Source: Shewanella glacialimarina (lineage in GTDB: Bacteria; Pseudomonadota; Gammaproteobacteria; Enterobacterales; Shewanellaceae). Taken from it: 64,000 nucleotides of DNA. Below the pieces are notes generated by a model. It had not been told where the DNA came from, searched no databases, and saw only the letters and a list, made by a program, of their open reading frames with translations. Made by a program: the position numbers and the translations under genes. Where the stretch lies: contig NZ_CP041216.1 of assembly GCF_020511155.1 (NCBI RefSeq), positions 1,488,001-1,552,000 on the forward strand, in the 5' to 3' direction. Below are positions 37,640-47,040 of the stretch, piece after piece. The first letter of the stretch is position 1. The number at the start of each line of letters is the position of its first letter.

Positions 37640-39809
37640 TAATAGTGACAATAGTGCGATTACGACCTTGAGCTTTAGCTTGATACAGATTATCGTCGGC
37701 TATCTTTATCCATTTATCTAGCCTAGCATCAAAGTTCGCATCAGCCGTGATAGCCCCGATACTGACGGTGATATCAAATGCTTCAGTTCTGTCTGGCGTA
37801 TTAATGGGAATTTGAGACAGTTTGACTTTAAATTCATTTAAGTGATGTTCAATGCTAAGCGCGTTCGACATAGGTAAAATTAAAATAAACTCCTCTCCAC
37901 CATAACGGGCAATAATATCAATATCACGTTTAAAATGTTGAGACAGTTGTGCTGACACTTGACGTAAGCATTCATCCCCAGCTAAATGGCCGTAACTATC
38001 ATTAACAGCTTTGAAAAAATCTAAATCAAGAATAGCCACAGTAATGGCTTGTTCACTTCGAAGACAAAACTCTCTCACTTCCTGGAACTTATGTTCAGCA
38101 AATCGGCGATTAAACAGTTGAGTTAATGGGTCTTTGTCGACTAATTCTTTGAGTTTTTTATTGGCTTTCTCTAATTCTTTAGTGCGGTTAACAACCGTTT
38201 CTTCCAGTTCTAATTGCTGAGTTATCAGCTGTTGCTTACTAATCAATAACCTTTGATAAAGGCTATACACTTCCTTAGGGGAACTTTCATCTAGTACTTG
38301 GTTATTTAAATCATGTTGGCTAAGGTGACCAAATTGGTTGGCTACCATTTCGAGGGGAATAGTTAGCAGTTGGCTAATTCTATTTGAAATAAAAAAGCTG
38401 ATGAAAAGAGCACCTAGTAGCATAAAAAAACTGGCTTGCATTTGTTTTTCAGCGAGCTGCAATAATGGTGAAAAGGGCTCAATAATATAAATTTTCCAAC
38501 CATTTTTTAGTTGCTTCTGAGCATAAATATATTCTGGAATTCTAGATTCTGTTTTGGTGATATTCATCAGGGGTAATTTGGTTAAATACAGTCCATTGTG
38601 GATACTGTATTTAAAAGGCGACAGAACGTTTAAATTTAGTTTTTCTGAGGCATAAATAATATTATTGGTTTCATCGGTCAAAATAATCGATTGGTTTTTC
38701 TGTTGATTGAAATCATAGTCGATTGCTGAAAAGTATTTTAGATCTAACGAACCTTCAATTATGCCCAATGGCTGTAATGTATTTTGCTTGTCATAATAGG
38801 GCGCACTAATCGCTACTATCGCGTCGTTACCAAAGCCCCTACCCAAAAATACTGAAGAAATAAACACCCTTTGATTATAAAATGACTCTATAAAATAATC
38901 TCGATCTTTGACAGTGACATTGTTATTCTTGGCATCATTTAATCGTATAGCAGGTGATGCGGCAATTATTTTTGCTTGATTATCGGTAATTAACATACTG
39001 ATAAATCCAGGATAATTTTTATGTAAGTCACTCAGAAGAGGCTGTAACTCTTGTGGTGAGCCGTTGGTTATACTGAAGTAGCGTGCTGCATTCTCTATCA
39101 CTTTTTGATGATTATCGATATATTGCTCGCCCGCATTGTTTAAATAAAAAACCGATTCTTGCTGATTTTTCACGATTAAGTTTTGCTGCTTATCCAATGA
39201 AATATAGTTGAAATAAAGCGTTGAAAATAATAAAGATAAGGTAATCATAAGAGTGACGAAATAAGTCATCTGCTTACTAAGACTTCTACGCTGTTTATCT
39301 TTAATCTTGGTTTCAAACATCCATAATTTAGGCACCATCAATACTAATATAGAGGCTATACTGGTATAAATTAAACTATTTATCGCCTGCTTTATGGTCA
39401 CAAAGGGTAAGTGCTCAGTGGGCATATCAAAAAATAACTTGGCCATTAAATAGAAAATGGGCATGCCAATAACAAGCCAAAATATGATGTTGCCATATAG
39501 CGCATAGATATCTATTCTACGACAAAAACCTAAAAATAATGCCTCTAACCCAAAAATGAAGAAAACATGATAGCTGTCCCAGGTAAGCATTAAACTGGTT
39601 GAGGCTAATAATGACGCCACTAACGCATACCAGGGGCCACATAAAATGGCGACTATCACGGTCAGTGTGTTACCGAGTACAAATTGGACGTTTGCGAAGA
39701 AAGGGATAGGATAAAAGTTAATAATAAGTGCAATAACACCCATTACTATTGAAAACATCAGATTCTGTGGATTTAACGGCAATTTCTTCAATGAAATATC
39801 CTTTCTCAT
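37617..39809 (-). CDS. Membrane-bound diguanylate cyclase with periplasmic Cache sensor
   Basis: 730 residues from the ATG at 39809 (AAGGAT lies downstream of it; a TTG at 39818 is less likely). An N-terminal set of about five membrane helices (20-175) precedes another helix (about 185-205). A periplasmic double-Cache-like region (about 210-455) is followed by a further helix, a HAMP-like stretch, a coiled coil and a C-terminal GGDEF domain. The active site is GGEEF at 637-641, with the inhibitory c-di-GMP site RDID five residues before. It should make cyclic di-GMP in response to a periplasmic ligand. No EAL domain. Confidence 0.9.
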   Translation of the reverse strand: MRKDISLKKLPLNPQNLMFSIVMGVIALIINFYPIPFFANVQFVLGNTLTVIVAILCGPWYALVASLLASTSLMLTWDSYHVFFIFGLEALFLGFCRRIDIYALYGNIIFWLVIGMPIFYLMAKLFFDMPTEHLPFVTIKQAINSLIYTSIASILVLMVPKLWMFETKIKDKQRRSLSKQMTYFVTLMITLSLLFSTLYFNYISLDKQQNLIVKNQQESVFYLNNAGEQYIDNHQKVIENAARYFSITNGSPQELQPLLSDLHKNYPGFISMLITDNQAKIIAASPAIRLNDAKNNNVTVKDRDYFIESFYNQRVFISSVFLGRGFGNDAIVAISAPYYDKQNTLQPLGIIEGSLDLKYFSAIDYDFNQQKNQSIILTDETNNIIYASEKLNLNVLSPFKYSIHNGLYLTKLPLMNITKTESRIPEYIYAQKQLKNGWKIYIIEPFSPLLQLAEKQMQASFFMLLGALFISFFISNRISQLLTIPLEMVANQFGHLSQHDLNNQVLDESSPKEVYSLYQRLLISKQQLITQQLELEETVVNRTKELEKANKKLKELVDKDPLTQLFNRRFAEHKFQEVREFCLRSEQAITVAILDLDFFKAVNDSYGHLAGDECLRQVSAQLSQHFKRDIDIIARYGGEEFILILPMSNALSIEHHLNEFKVKLSQIPINTPDRTEAFDITVSIGAITADANFDARLDKWIKIADDNLYQAKAQGRNRTIVTIINPEVES

Positions 39810-40262
39810 TATTATCAAAAAATTTTACCCCCCTTATACGATAATCACAAGCAATTGACTGTTAATTACAGCTTAAATCTAAGATAAGTAACGTTATTTA
39901 GATAGTTTACTTATATATTCTTAAATTATTTTCGCTTATTGTAGATAAATTTGAAGTGTTTAAATGACTATTGGCGTGTTGCTAACTATTTTTTATCGAC
40001 AATTAGTGACGCTCTCTTATCCGAGGTTGCTGATAACATGTTATTTCTCGTTCGACCTTGGTCTAGTTTTTCAATAGTTATAGTGTTCACTAGGTTTGTT
40101 GTAAAATAAGTATCCTATTGTTTATAAATGGATAAATTCGGTTTTTAGGTTATTTTTCACTGTAGGTTAGACTAAGGTCTTGATTGTCGAACCCCTGTGA
40201 GTTGCTAAATTAACAATGACTTTACAATTCGACTTTAAAAAAACAATACAGGGGAAGTCGCA
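39810..40262. promoter_or_regulatory. 453-bp intergenic control region upstream of the symporter operon
   Basis: No ORF is credible here. Two related 12-mers lie in opposite orientation: GACCTTGGTCTA at 40054-40065 and TAGACTAAGGTC at 40168-40179. After inverting one they differ at a single position. Each is close to the palindrome GACC-N2-GGTC. They are candidate regulator sites for the DUF4212/symporter operon. A strong ribosome site (GGGGAAG) lies just before 40263. Confidence 0.5.
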
Positions 40263-40529
40263 ATGGCTTTTGAAAATAACGAAAAGGCAGCAGGGTATTG
40301 GCGTGAAAATTTACGTTTAGTACTTGTACTGCTAGCAATTTGGGCTGCAGTTTCATTTGGCTGCGGTATTTTATTAGTAGACGTGCTTAATGAGTTTTCC
40401 TTCATGGGATTCAAATTAGGCTTTTGGTTTGCGCAGCAGGGTGCAATGTATGTATTCGTGGCGCTGATTTTTGTTTATGTGGCAAAAGCAAATGCCCTAG
40501 ACAAGAAATATGATGTTCACGAAGATTAA
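40263..40529 (+). CDS. DUF4212 small membrane partner of a sodium:solute symporter
   Basis: 88 residues with two membrane helices (about 19-40 and 53-78). This matches the small subunit (DUF4212, TIGR03647-like) always found before a particular class of SSS-family symporters. It starts behind GGGGAAG and ends 13 nt before the large subunit. It probably forms a two-part transporter with it in the inner membrane; the role of the small subunit is not well established. Confidence 0.88.
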   Translation: MAFENNEKAAGYWRENLRLVLVLLAIWAAVSFGCGILLVDVLNEFSFMGFKLGFWFAQQGAMYVFVALIFVYVAKANALDKKYDVHED

Positions 40530-40542
40530 GGAGCACTGAAAA

Positions 40543-42261
40543 ATGGATGTTCAAACATTAACATATATTATTGTTGGCGCGACATTTGCGCTATACATTG
40601 GCATCGCGATTTGGGCGAGAGCTGGTTCCACTCAAGAGTTTTATGTAGCCGGTGGTGGTGTGCATCCGGTAATGAACGGTATGGCTACCGCAGCAGATTG
40701 GATGTCAGCGGCATCATTTATCTCGCTAGCAGGTATTGTGTCATTTACAGGTTATGATGGTTCAGTATATTTAATGGGCTGGACTGGGGGTTATGTTTTA
40801 TTAGCCTTGTGTATGGCGCCTTATTTACGCAAGTTTGGTAAATTTACGGTTCCTGATTTTATCGGTGATCGCTATTACTCACAAACTGCCCGTACTGTTG
40901 CGGTAATTTGTGCCATTTTCATCTGTTTTACTTATATAGCAGGTCAAATGCGCGGTGTCGGTGTGGTTTTCTCTCGCTTCCTAGAAGTCGAAGTTGAAAC
41001 TGGCGTATACATTGGCATGGCAGTGGTGTTTTTCTATGCTGTTTTAGGTGGAATGAAAGGGATTACCTACACTCAGGTTGCACAATATTGTGTGTTGATA
41101 TTTGCCTTTATGGTTCCAGCAATCTTTATCTCTGTGATGATGACAGGTCATATTCTGCCGCAAATCGGTTTTGGTGCTGAGCTAGTTGATGCTGCAGGTA
41201 ATGGTACAGGAGTCTTCTTACTCGATAAGCTTGATGGTCTTTCTGCTGAATTGGGATTCTCCCAGTATACAGAAGGCTCTAAAGAAATGATTGATGTGTT
41301 CTTTATTACTGGTGCACTGATGTTTGGTACTGCAGGTTTGCCCCATGTTATTGTTCGTTTCTTTACTGTACCTAGAGTAAAAGATGCACGTTTATCAGCG
41401 GGTTGGGCGCTAGTGTTTATTGCTATTATGTACACTACAGTACCTGCTTTAGCTGCTTTCTCTCGTGTAAATATGATTGAGACAATTAATGGACCTGATT
41501 CTACAGGTGTCGCTTATGAAGCCGCGCCACAGTGGATTAAAAACTGGGAAAAAACTGGCTTAATTACTTGGGATGATAAAAACAGTGATGGCAAAATATC
41601 TTATGCTAATGGTGATTCGAATGAGATGACCATTGACCGTGATATTATCGTGCTAGCGACGCCTGAAATTGCCAGTCTACCTGCGTGGGTTATTGCCTTA
41701 GTTGCTGCTGGTGGTTTAGCTGCTGCACTATCAACGTCAGCGGGTTTACTGTTAGTTATCTCAACATCGGTGTCGCATGATTTACTTAAGAAAAATCTTA
41801 TGCCGGATATCTCTGACAAGAAAGAGTTAATGTATGCGCGTATTGCAGCTGCATTGGGTGTTGTAATGGCTGGTTACTTTGGTATAAATCCGCCCGGATT
41901 TGTGGCCGCGGTGGTTGCAATAGCCTTCGGTTTAGCCGCTGCATCACTTTTCCCTGCAATTATCATGGGGATCTTCTCTAAAAAGGTAAATAGAGAGGGT
42001 GCAATTGCCGGTATGGTATTAGGCTTGCTATCTACAGCTGCTTATATTGTGTACTTTAAGTTTATTAACCCTGCTGCTAATACAAGTGATAATTGGTTCT
42101 TCGGTATTTCGCCTGAAGGGTTTGGTATGGTTGGCATGTTTATTAACTTCGGTGTCGCTTTTGCTGTCAGTAAAGTCACCAAGCCTGTACCTCAAGATGT
42201 TGTTGATATGGTTGAATCGATTCGTTTCCCACAAGGAGCAGGCGAAGCGCAAAACCACTAA
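40543..42261 (+). CDS. Sodium:solute symporter (SSS family, ActP-like)
   Basis: 572 residues with about 13 membrane helices. SSS landmarks: FYVAGGGVHPVMNGMATAAD near the start, the unwound TM1 region WMSAASFIS, and the sodium-site serines in SLPAW-region helix GLAAALSTSAGLLL. A large extracytoplasmic insertion (about 320-375) carries DKNSDGKIS (from residue 346), a calcium-loop-like sequence. It belongs to the group paired with DUF4212 and is often annotated as acetate or other monocarboxylate permease; the real substrate is not evident. It is followed by a terminator, then by the cNMP/CBS gene. Confidence 0.88.
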   Translation: MDVQTLTYIIVGATFALYIGIAIWARAGSTQEFYVAGGGVHPVMNGMATAADWMSAASFISLAGIVSFTGYDGSVYLMGWTGGYVLLALCMAPYLRKFGKFTVPDFIGDRYYSQTARTVAVICAIFICFTYIAGQMRGVGVVFSRFLEVEVETGVYIGMAVVFFYAVLGGMKGITYTQVAQYCVLIFAFMVPAIFISVMMTGHILPQIGFGAELVDAAGNGTGVFLLDKLDGLSAELGFSQYTEGSKEMIDVFFITGALMFGTAGLPHVIVRFFTVPRVKDARLSAGWALVFIAIMYTTVPALAAFSRVNMIETINGPDSTGVAYEAAPQWIKNWEKTGLITWDDKNSDGKISYANGDSNEMTIDRDIIVLATPEIASLPAWVIALVAAGGLAAALSTSAGLLLVISTSVSHDLLKKNLMPDISDKKELMYARIAAALGVVMAGYFGINPPGFVAAVVAIAFGLAAASLFPAIIMGIFSKKVNREGAIAGMVLGLLSTAAYIVYFKFINPAANTSDNWFFGISPEGFGMVGMFINFGVAFAVSKVTKPVPQDVVDMVESIRFPQGAGEAQNH

Positions 42262-42291
42262 TTATTAATTCATTAATTAGTCCCCATTTAA

Positions 42292-42318
42292 AGGAGCGCC
42301 TCGGCGCTCTTTTTTATT
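42292..42318 (+). terminator. terminator after the symporter gene
   Basis: GAGCGC (42294-42299), loop CTCG, GCGCTC (42304-42309), then TTTTTTATT. Confidence 0.9.
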
Positions 42319-42410
42319 GACCAAATATAGTGCAAGCTTGGGCTTAAGTCTTATAGCCAGTATTCAGTTGGCACAGGTATATTAAATAAAACCGCCAATG
42401 AGAAAATAAT

Positions 42411-44258
42411 ATGAATGCCAGTGAATTACAGCCAATTGAGCAGTTTTTACAATCCCATGCACCTTTTGATTTATTGTCTAAAGCGTTAGTTCAGCGTTGT
42501 GCTCGGGAAATTAATATTGGCTATTACGCAAAGGCATCGGCATTTGTTGAGTTTGATCCTAATAATCCTAAATTATATTTAGTCCGAAGTGGCGCATTTG
42601 AAGTCAGAGATCCACAGGGTGTATTAGTAGATAGAGTCGCAGAAGGAGAATGTTTTGGGTTTTCGACATTATTGTCAGGCGAAAAAGTGGTTAACAAGGT
42701 CGCTATTTTAGAAGATGGTTTGGTTTATCATATCCCCCAACTTTTATTCACCGAATTAAAAACCCATAATCGTCAGTTTGATACTTTTTTTACCCGCGCG
42801 TTTGCGCAGCGACTACGTAATGAACATAAGTTTAAAGCCAAAGATCTCACCACGACCAGTCGTATTACTAATATGATGTCTAAAAATCCAATTTGTATTG
42901 CAACCAATGCCAGTGTGCAAAATGCTGCAAAATTAATGCGCGATAATAGGGTTTCATCAGTGTTGGTGTTAAATGATCACGGCTTAGTCGGTATTGTTAC
43001 TGATCGCGATTTACGAAATAGAGTATTAGCAGAAGGTTTTGATGGCAATATTTGTGTAGACCAAGTAATGACTGTTCAGCCCAAAACTGTGGCTTCTAAT
43101 GCACTAGTATTTGAAGCTATGTTATTGATGAGTCAATATAATATCCATCATTTACCTGTAATAGACAATAATCAAGCCAAAGGTATGGTGACCAGTACTG
43201 ATATTTTACGTGCCCAGAGTTCACAACCATTATTATTAATTGGTGAAATAGATCGCCAAGATTCAATTGATAAGTTGATCTTTGTCAGTAAGCAAATCCC
43301 AGTATTATTGCAAAACCTTATAAGTGCAGATGCACGGGCTGAAGAGATCGGTAGGGTGTTAACTTCGGTCACAGATGCATTAACCCGGCGCTTAATTGTA
43401 CTAAATCAGCAATTATTGGGTAAAGCTCCGATGGCTTTTTGTTGGTTAGCTTTTGGCTCGCAAGGTAGGCAAGATCAAGTGGCTTGTTCAGATCAAGATA
43501 ATGGTTTGTTATTAGCACATGAACCGGATGAGTTCGCAGCAGCTTACTTCGATAAATTAACCCATGCGGTTTGTAAGGGACTTGATCAATGCGGTTATAT
43601 CTATTGTCCTGGCGATATTATGGCGCAAAATCCTAAGTGGCGGTTATCACTGCTCGAATGGCAGAATAAATTCAAAAAGTGGGTACTCACACCTGATCCT
43701 AAAGCCCTAATGCACGCCAGTATTTTCTTTGATATGCGCGCAGTGTATGGACCGCAAACCTTGTTTGATGAATTACAGAACTCAGTGATGTCGCATACCC
43801 AAAATAATGACATTTTTTTAGCCGGTATGGCGGGTAACTCATTACAGCAATCACCGCCTTTAGGTTTTTTCAGAAAATTTGTACTTGAACGAGATGGCAG
43901 TGAAGTCAAAGGCATGGATTTGAAGCACAAGGGCAGTGCGTTAATCAATGATATTGCCAGAGTCTATGCCCTAAGTGCTGGCATTAAAGAGGTCAATACC
44001 GCTAAACGTATTCGCGCGTTAATGGACGCCAATATCATTAATCGCAAAGATGCCCTTAATTTAGCGGACGCCCATGAGTTTATAGCGCATATGCGCTTAG
44101 CTAATCAGGGATATCAGGCGACTAATAATTTGGTTGTGAGTAATTTTTTAAAGCCACAGGATTTGTCATCTTTATTGCGCCATCAATTACGAGATGCCTT
44201 TAAAGTAGTTCATGATGCTCAATCTGGTTTGAAACTTAAGTTTACCCGGAGTTTTTAG
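42411..44258 (+). CDS. cNMP-binding / CBS-pair / DUF294 nucleotidyltransferase-like protein
   Basis: 615 residues. Domains in order: cyclic-nucleotide-binding-like (about 20-130, with GAFEVRDPQG and AEGECFGFSTLL), a CBS pair (about 150-270, with VLVLNDHGLVGIVTDRDLRN and HHLPVIDNNQAKGMVTSTDI), and a DUF294 nucleotidyltransferase domain (about 300-450, with GSQGRQDQVACSDQDN). A C-terminal helical DUF294_C domain (about 475-615) follows. The family resembles the regulatory part of GlnD and is predicted to sense cyclic nucleotides and adenylates. It lies between the symporter and an exonuclease with which its stop overlaps by one base. Cytoplasmic; target unknown. Confidence 0.85.
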   Translation: MNASELQPIEQFLQSHAPFDLLSKALVQRCAREINIGYYAKASAFVEFDPNNPKLYLVRSGAFEVRDPQGVLVDRVAEGECFGFSTLLSGEKVVNKVAILEDGLVYHIPQLLFTELKTHNRQFDTFFTRAFAQRLRNEHKFKAKDLTTTSRITNMMSKNPICIATNASVQNAAKLMRDNRVSSVLVLNDHGLVGIVTDRDLRNRVLAEGFDGNICVDQVMTVQPKTVASNALVFEAMLLMSQYNIHHLPVIDNNQAKGMVTSTDILRAQSSQPLLLIGEIDRQDSIDKLIFVSKQIPVLLQNLISADARAEEIGRVLTSVTDALTRRLIVLNQQLLGKAPMAFCWLAFGSQGRQDQVACSDQDNGLLLAHEPDEFAAAYFDKLTHAVCKGLDQCGYIYCPGDIMAQNPKWRLSLLEWQNKFKKWVLTPDPKALMHASIFFDMRAVYGPQTLFDELQNSVMSHTQNNDIFLAGMAGNSLQQSPPLGFFRKFVLERDGSEVKGMDLKHKGSALINDIARVYALSAGIKEVNTAKRIRALMDANIINRKDALNLADAHEFIAHMRLANQGYQATNNLVVSNFLKPQDLSSLLRHQLRDAFKVVHDAQSGLKLKFTRSF

Positions 44259-44956
44259 TGGTCAATCATTTATGGCTTAAAGGTCGGTTTTGGTTAGATT
44301 CACTGGTTAATCAGCAGGGCGAAAAGTCGATATTAGCGGATTATCAGCGGGCATTAACAAACCAATTTAATCACACTATCTTTGATGCTAAATTGATGGC
44401 GATTGATTTGGAAATGACCGGCCTTAATGCCGAGAAGGATCAGATCATTAGTATTGGTATAGTGCCTATCATTCAAGGACAAATCCCCCTGTCTAAAGCT
44501 CAGCATTTGATGATTTCAATTGACGGTAGTGTAGGCCAAAGTGCAACTGTTCACGGTATTGTTGATCATCAATTAGATGATGCTTTACCCATTGATTTAG
44601 CAATGAATTGGTTACTAAAAGAAACCCAAGGATATATTTTGGTGGCACACCATGCGCCAATGGATATGGCATTTATTCAAAAAAACTTACACAGTGTATT
44701 TGGACAAAAAGCACTCTTGCCTTTTATTGACACCTTAGCAATTGAAAAAACACGATACCTGCGTCAGCATGACCACTTAGTTAAAGGGTGTGTTCGATTA
44801 GGGCAAAGTCGAGAACATTATCACTTGCCTGTATATGGCGGACATAATGCATTAATTGATGCCATTGCCTGTGCTGAGTTATTTTTAGCGCAAGTATCTG
44901 CATTAGGCGGAGCTAAAAACATCAAATGCTATGAGTTAATTGGGTTAACTAAATAG
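44258..44956 (+). CDS. DEDDh 3'-5' exonuclease, DNA polymerase III epsilon-like
   Basis: 232 residues starting at the GTG that overlaps the previous stop by one base. ExoI AIDLEMTGL (Asp, Glu), ExoII HHAPMDMAF (Asp), ExoIII GGHNALIDAIACAEL (His, Asp): a complete DEDDh site. Homologous to DnaQ but without the polymerase-binding tail. Coupling to the cNMP/CBS gene suggests a shared role, perhaps turnover of RNA or DNA ends; this combination next to SSS symporters recurs in marine gammaproteobacteria as far as I recall. Confidence 0.88.
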   Translation: MVNHLWLKGRFWLDSLVNQQGEKSILADYQRALTNQFNHTIFDAKLMAIDLEMTGLNAEKDQIISIGIVPIIQGQIPLSKAQHLMISIDGSVGQSATVHGIVDHQLDDALPIDLAMNWLLKETQGYILVAHHAPMDMAFIQKNLHSVFGQKALLPFIDTLAIEKTRYLRQHDHLVKGCVRLGQSREHYHLPVYGGHNALIDAIACAELFLAQVSALGGAKNIKCYELIGLTK

Positions 44957-44981
44957 CTCTAATTAACAGCTTTAATTCAAA

Positions 44982-45019
44982 CATAAAATAAGCCAGTCAA
45001 TTGACTGGCTTATTTTATG
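44982..45019. terminator. 38-bp perfect palindrome, two-way terminator
   Basis: CATAAAATAAGCCAGTCAA (44982-45000) is followed directly by its exact reverse complement (45001-45019). It sits between the convergent exonuclease and KAS III genes and has T-rich right arms in both directions, so it should end both transcripts. Confidence 0.9.
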
Positions 45020-45051
45020 AGTACGATAGAGTATCGATTTACATAACAGGT

Positions 45052-46137
45052 CTATCGACCTTCTTGCTCAGCTTTTTTGAAAAAGTAATCCACCGCAGGT
45101 TTAATTAATTCTAGTGCAGTTTGCTCACAATCTGGCACTTTGGCATCACTAGTATTAATAGGAGTAACGCGGTCAGTCCATTTGAACAGCAATGCTGCTG
45201 ATGTCAATCCTGCACCAAAAGCACATGACAAAATAGTTTGTCCTGGCTTAATTAAGCCTTTATCTAAAGCATCACAAATCGCAATTGGGATGGTCGCAGC
45301 TGATGTATTGCCATAGTTTTCTATATTGACGATGGCTTTTTCTTTAGGAATTTTCATCCGACTGACCAAAGTATCAATGATACGTTCGTTAGCTTGATGA
45401 GGAATAACCCAATCGACATCATCTTTATCAACATTACATTTTTCCAGTACTTTAGTACTTAAAGAGCCCATACCTTGAATAGCACGCTTAAATATTTCTT
45501 GGCCATTAAATTGGATATAGAAATCTAAAGAACTGCTATCTAAGCGATCCATTTGGCTGCCAAAGTTCGATTTTAAAATCTCACGTCCATCGGGATCGTT
45601 ATTTAGTTCGTAACCTAATACTCCGCCTTCTTCTTCGCGGGCTTCTAACACTACAGCACCAGCACCATCACCAAATAGCACAGCAGTTTCACGGCGAGAC
45701 CAGTCTAAATAAAAAGATAAACGTTCAGCACCGATAATTAACACTTTCTTATTTTGGCCGCTTTTAATTAACGAGCTTGCTAATCCCACACCGTATAAAA
45801 AACCACTGCATGCCGCATTAATATCAAATGCGCCACATGTCGCACCGACATTTGCCTGCACGGTAGAGGCAATATTAGGTATTAAACTATCAGGGCTTGC
45901 GGTAGCCAAAATAATCAAATCCAACTCACTGCCATCAATCCCAGCAGCGGCTAAAGCATGTTTTGCTGCAACGCTAGCCAGTACAGAAGTATTAACATGG
46001 CTAATATTGCGTTTGCTAATTCCTGTACGAGATTTAATCCACTCATCGGACGTTTCCATAAAAGTGGCAAGGTCATCGTTGGTTAGCGATGCAGGAGGGA
46101 CAGCTTTTCCCCATCCGGTGATATGTGCATACTGCAT
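45052..46137 (-). CDS. 3-oxoacyl-ACP synthase III family enzyme (FabH-like)
   Basis: 361 residues with the complete KAS III triad: Cys110 (INAACSGFLYG), His247 (IPHQAN) and Asn277 (NYGNTSAA). It is about 40 residues longer than housekeeping FabH, mainly at the C-terminus. The usual plsX/fabD neighbours are absent, so it is probably a second FabH-like enzyme and not the main initiator. Such paralogues condense acyl-CoA with malonyl-ACP for special or unsaturated fatty acids. An AGAGAAG ribosome site precedes the ATG. A GntR regulator lies 70 bp upstream on the same strand and may control it. Confidence 0.87.
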   Translation of the reverse strand: MQYAHITGWGKAVPPASLTNDDLATFMETSDEWIKSRTGISKRNISHVNTSVLASVAAKHALAAAGIDGSELDLIILATASPDSLIPNIASTVQANVGATCGAFDINAACSGFLYGVGLASSLIKSGQNKKVLIIGAERLSFYLDWSRRETAVLFGDGAGAVVLEAREEEGGVLGYELNNDPDGREILKSNFGSQMDRLDSSSLDFYIQFNGQEIFKRAIQGMGSLSTKVLEKCNVDKDDVDWVIPHQANERIIDTLVSRMKIPKEKAIVNIENYGNTSAATIPIAICDALDKGLIKPGQTILSCAFGAGLTSAALLFKWTDRVTPINTSDAKVPDCEQTALELIKPAVDYFFKKAEQEGR

Positions 46138-46208
46138 AAAACTTCTCTCAATGTATAAATAAAACAGGCGATTAAGGTAATATTTGACCCACTCAGTCTT
46201 GAATTAGT

Positions 46209-46880
46209 CTAGTCTAAATGCTTAACAACTAACTTTCTAATAGCTTCAGCAGCGTGAAGAATATGTTCACGCAGTAAGTGTGTCGCTTTTTCAATATCTT
46301 TTCTTTGGCACAACTCAAGTAATTCACGGTGCTCTCGCTCCGCAGTGGGGATCCCACCTGTTAACAATAGTTGTAAACGAATATAGCGATCACAATTAGT
46401 ATTTAAGCCATGAACAACTTCGAGTGTATGGCTGCGGTTGGCGGCTTTATATAGGCAAGTATGAAATTGCGTATTAAGCTCGCTCCAACTGGCCACAGAA
46501 TCCTGGCGCTTAAATGCGTTTTCTAGTGCATTTAATACTCTGTCCGCTTCTTCAAAATCAGCGTCTTGTAAATTAGGAATTGCCTTGGCAAGCAAGTCAG
46601 ACTCAATCATTGCTCTGAGTTCAAATAACTCAGTGACCTGTTCAACAGATAAAACCGTTGCCGTGGCGCCTTTATGCGGCTCAAACTTAACTAACCCTTC
46701 AGCTTCTAATTGTACTAAAGCTTCTCGTACAGGAATGCGACTGACGTTCAATTGTTCAGCAATAGCAGTTTGACGTAAGGGTTCGCCACCTTTTATACCA
46801 CCAGAAAGGATCTGTTCTCTGAGTACTTCAACTACAAGTTGAGTACGCGTCTTGTGAATGATAGGGGGTATATTACTCAT
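46209..46880 (-). CDS. GntR/FadR-subfamily transcriptional regulator
   Basis: 223 residues. N-terminal winged helix (about 10-75, with PLRQTAIAEQLNVSRIPVRE and the wing GLVKFEPHKGA) and a C-terminal all-helical FCD ligand domain (about 80-215) with the metal-binding His positions visible (NTQFHTCLY, REHRELLE, REHILHAAE). FCD regulators often respond to carboxylic acids. It is upstream of the KAS III gene on the same strand; whether it controls it is inference. Confidence 0.88.
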   Translation of the reverse strand: MSNIPPIIHKTRTQLVVEVLREQILSGGIKGGEPLRQTAIAEQLNVSRIPVREALVQLEAEGLVKFEPHKGATATVLSVEQVTELFELRAMIESDLLAKAIPNLQDADFEEADRVLNALENAFKRQDSVASWSELNTQFHTCLYKAANRSHTLEVVHGLNTNCDRYIRLQLLLTGGIPTAEREHRELLELCQRKDIEKATHLLREHILHAAEAIRKLVVKHLD

Positions 46881-47040
46881 TAGCTCTTTTGTTTTTCGCG
46901 AAATAACCGAGCAAGGTTACCGCTTCATGACGCCTTAATAAAGTGAAACATGGTCATTCGCTATAATTATCCTTTATTGGGCTGGCTCAAATGCCAAGAC
47001 GGTGTGATAATTAGTGCAGAAAATTAATGAGGATTAATAA

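Noticed and set aside
41148..41435. 95-codon antisense ORF in the symporter gene
   Set aside because: Overlaps a well-supported gene completely and shows composition expected of a reversed reading frame.
43601..43948. 115-codon antisense ORF in the cNMP/CBS gene
   Set aside because: Shadow of the DUF294 domain; no start signal and no homology recognised.
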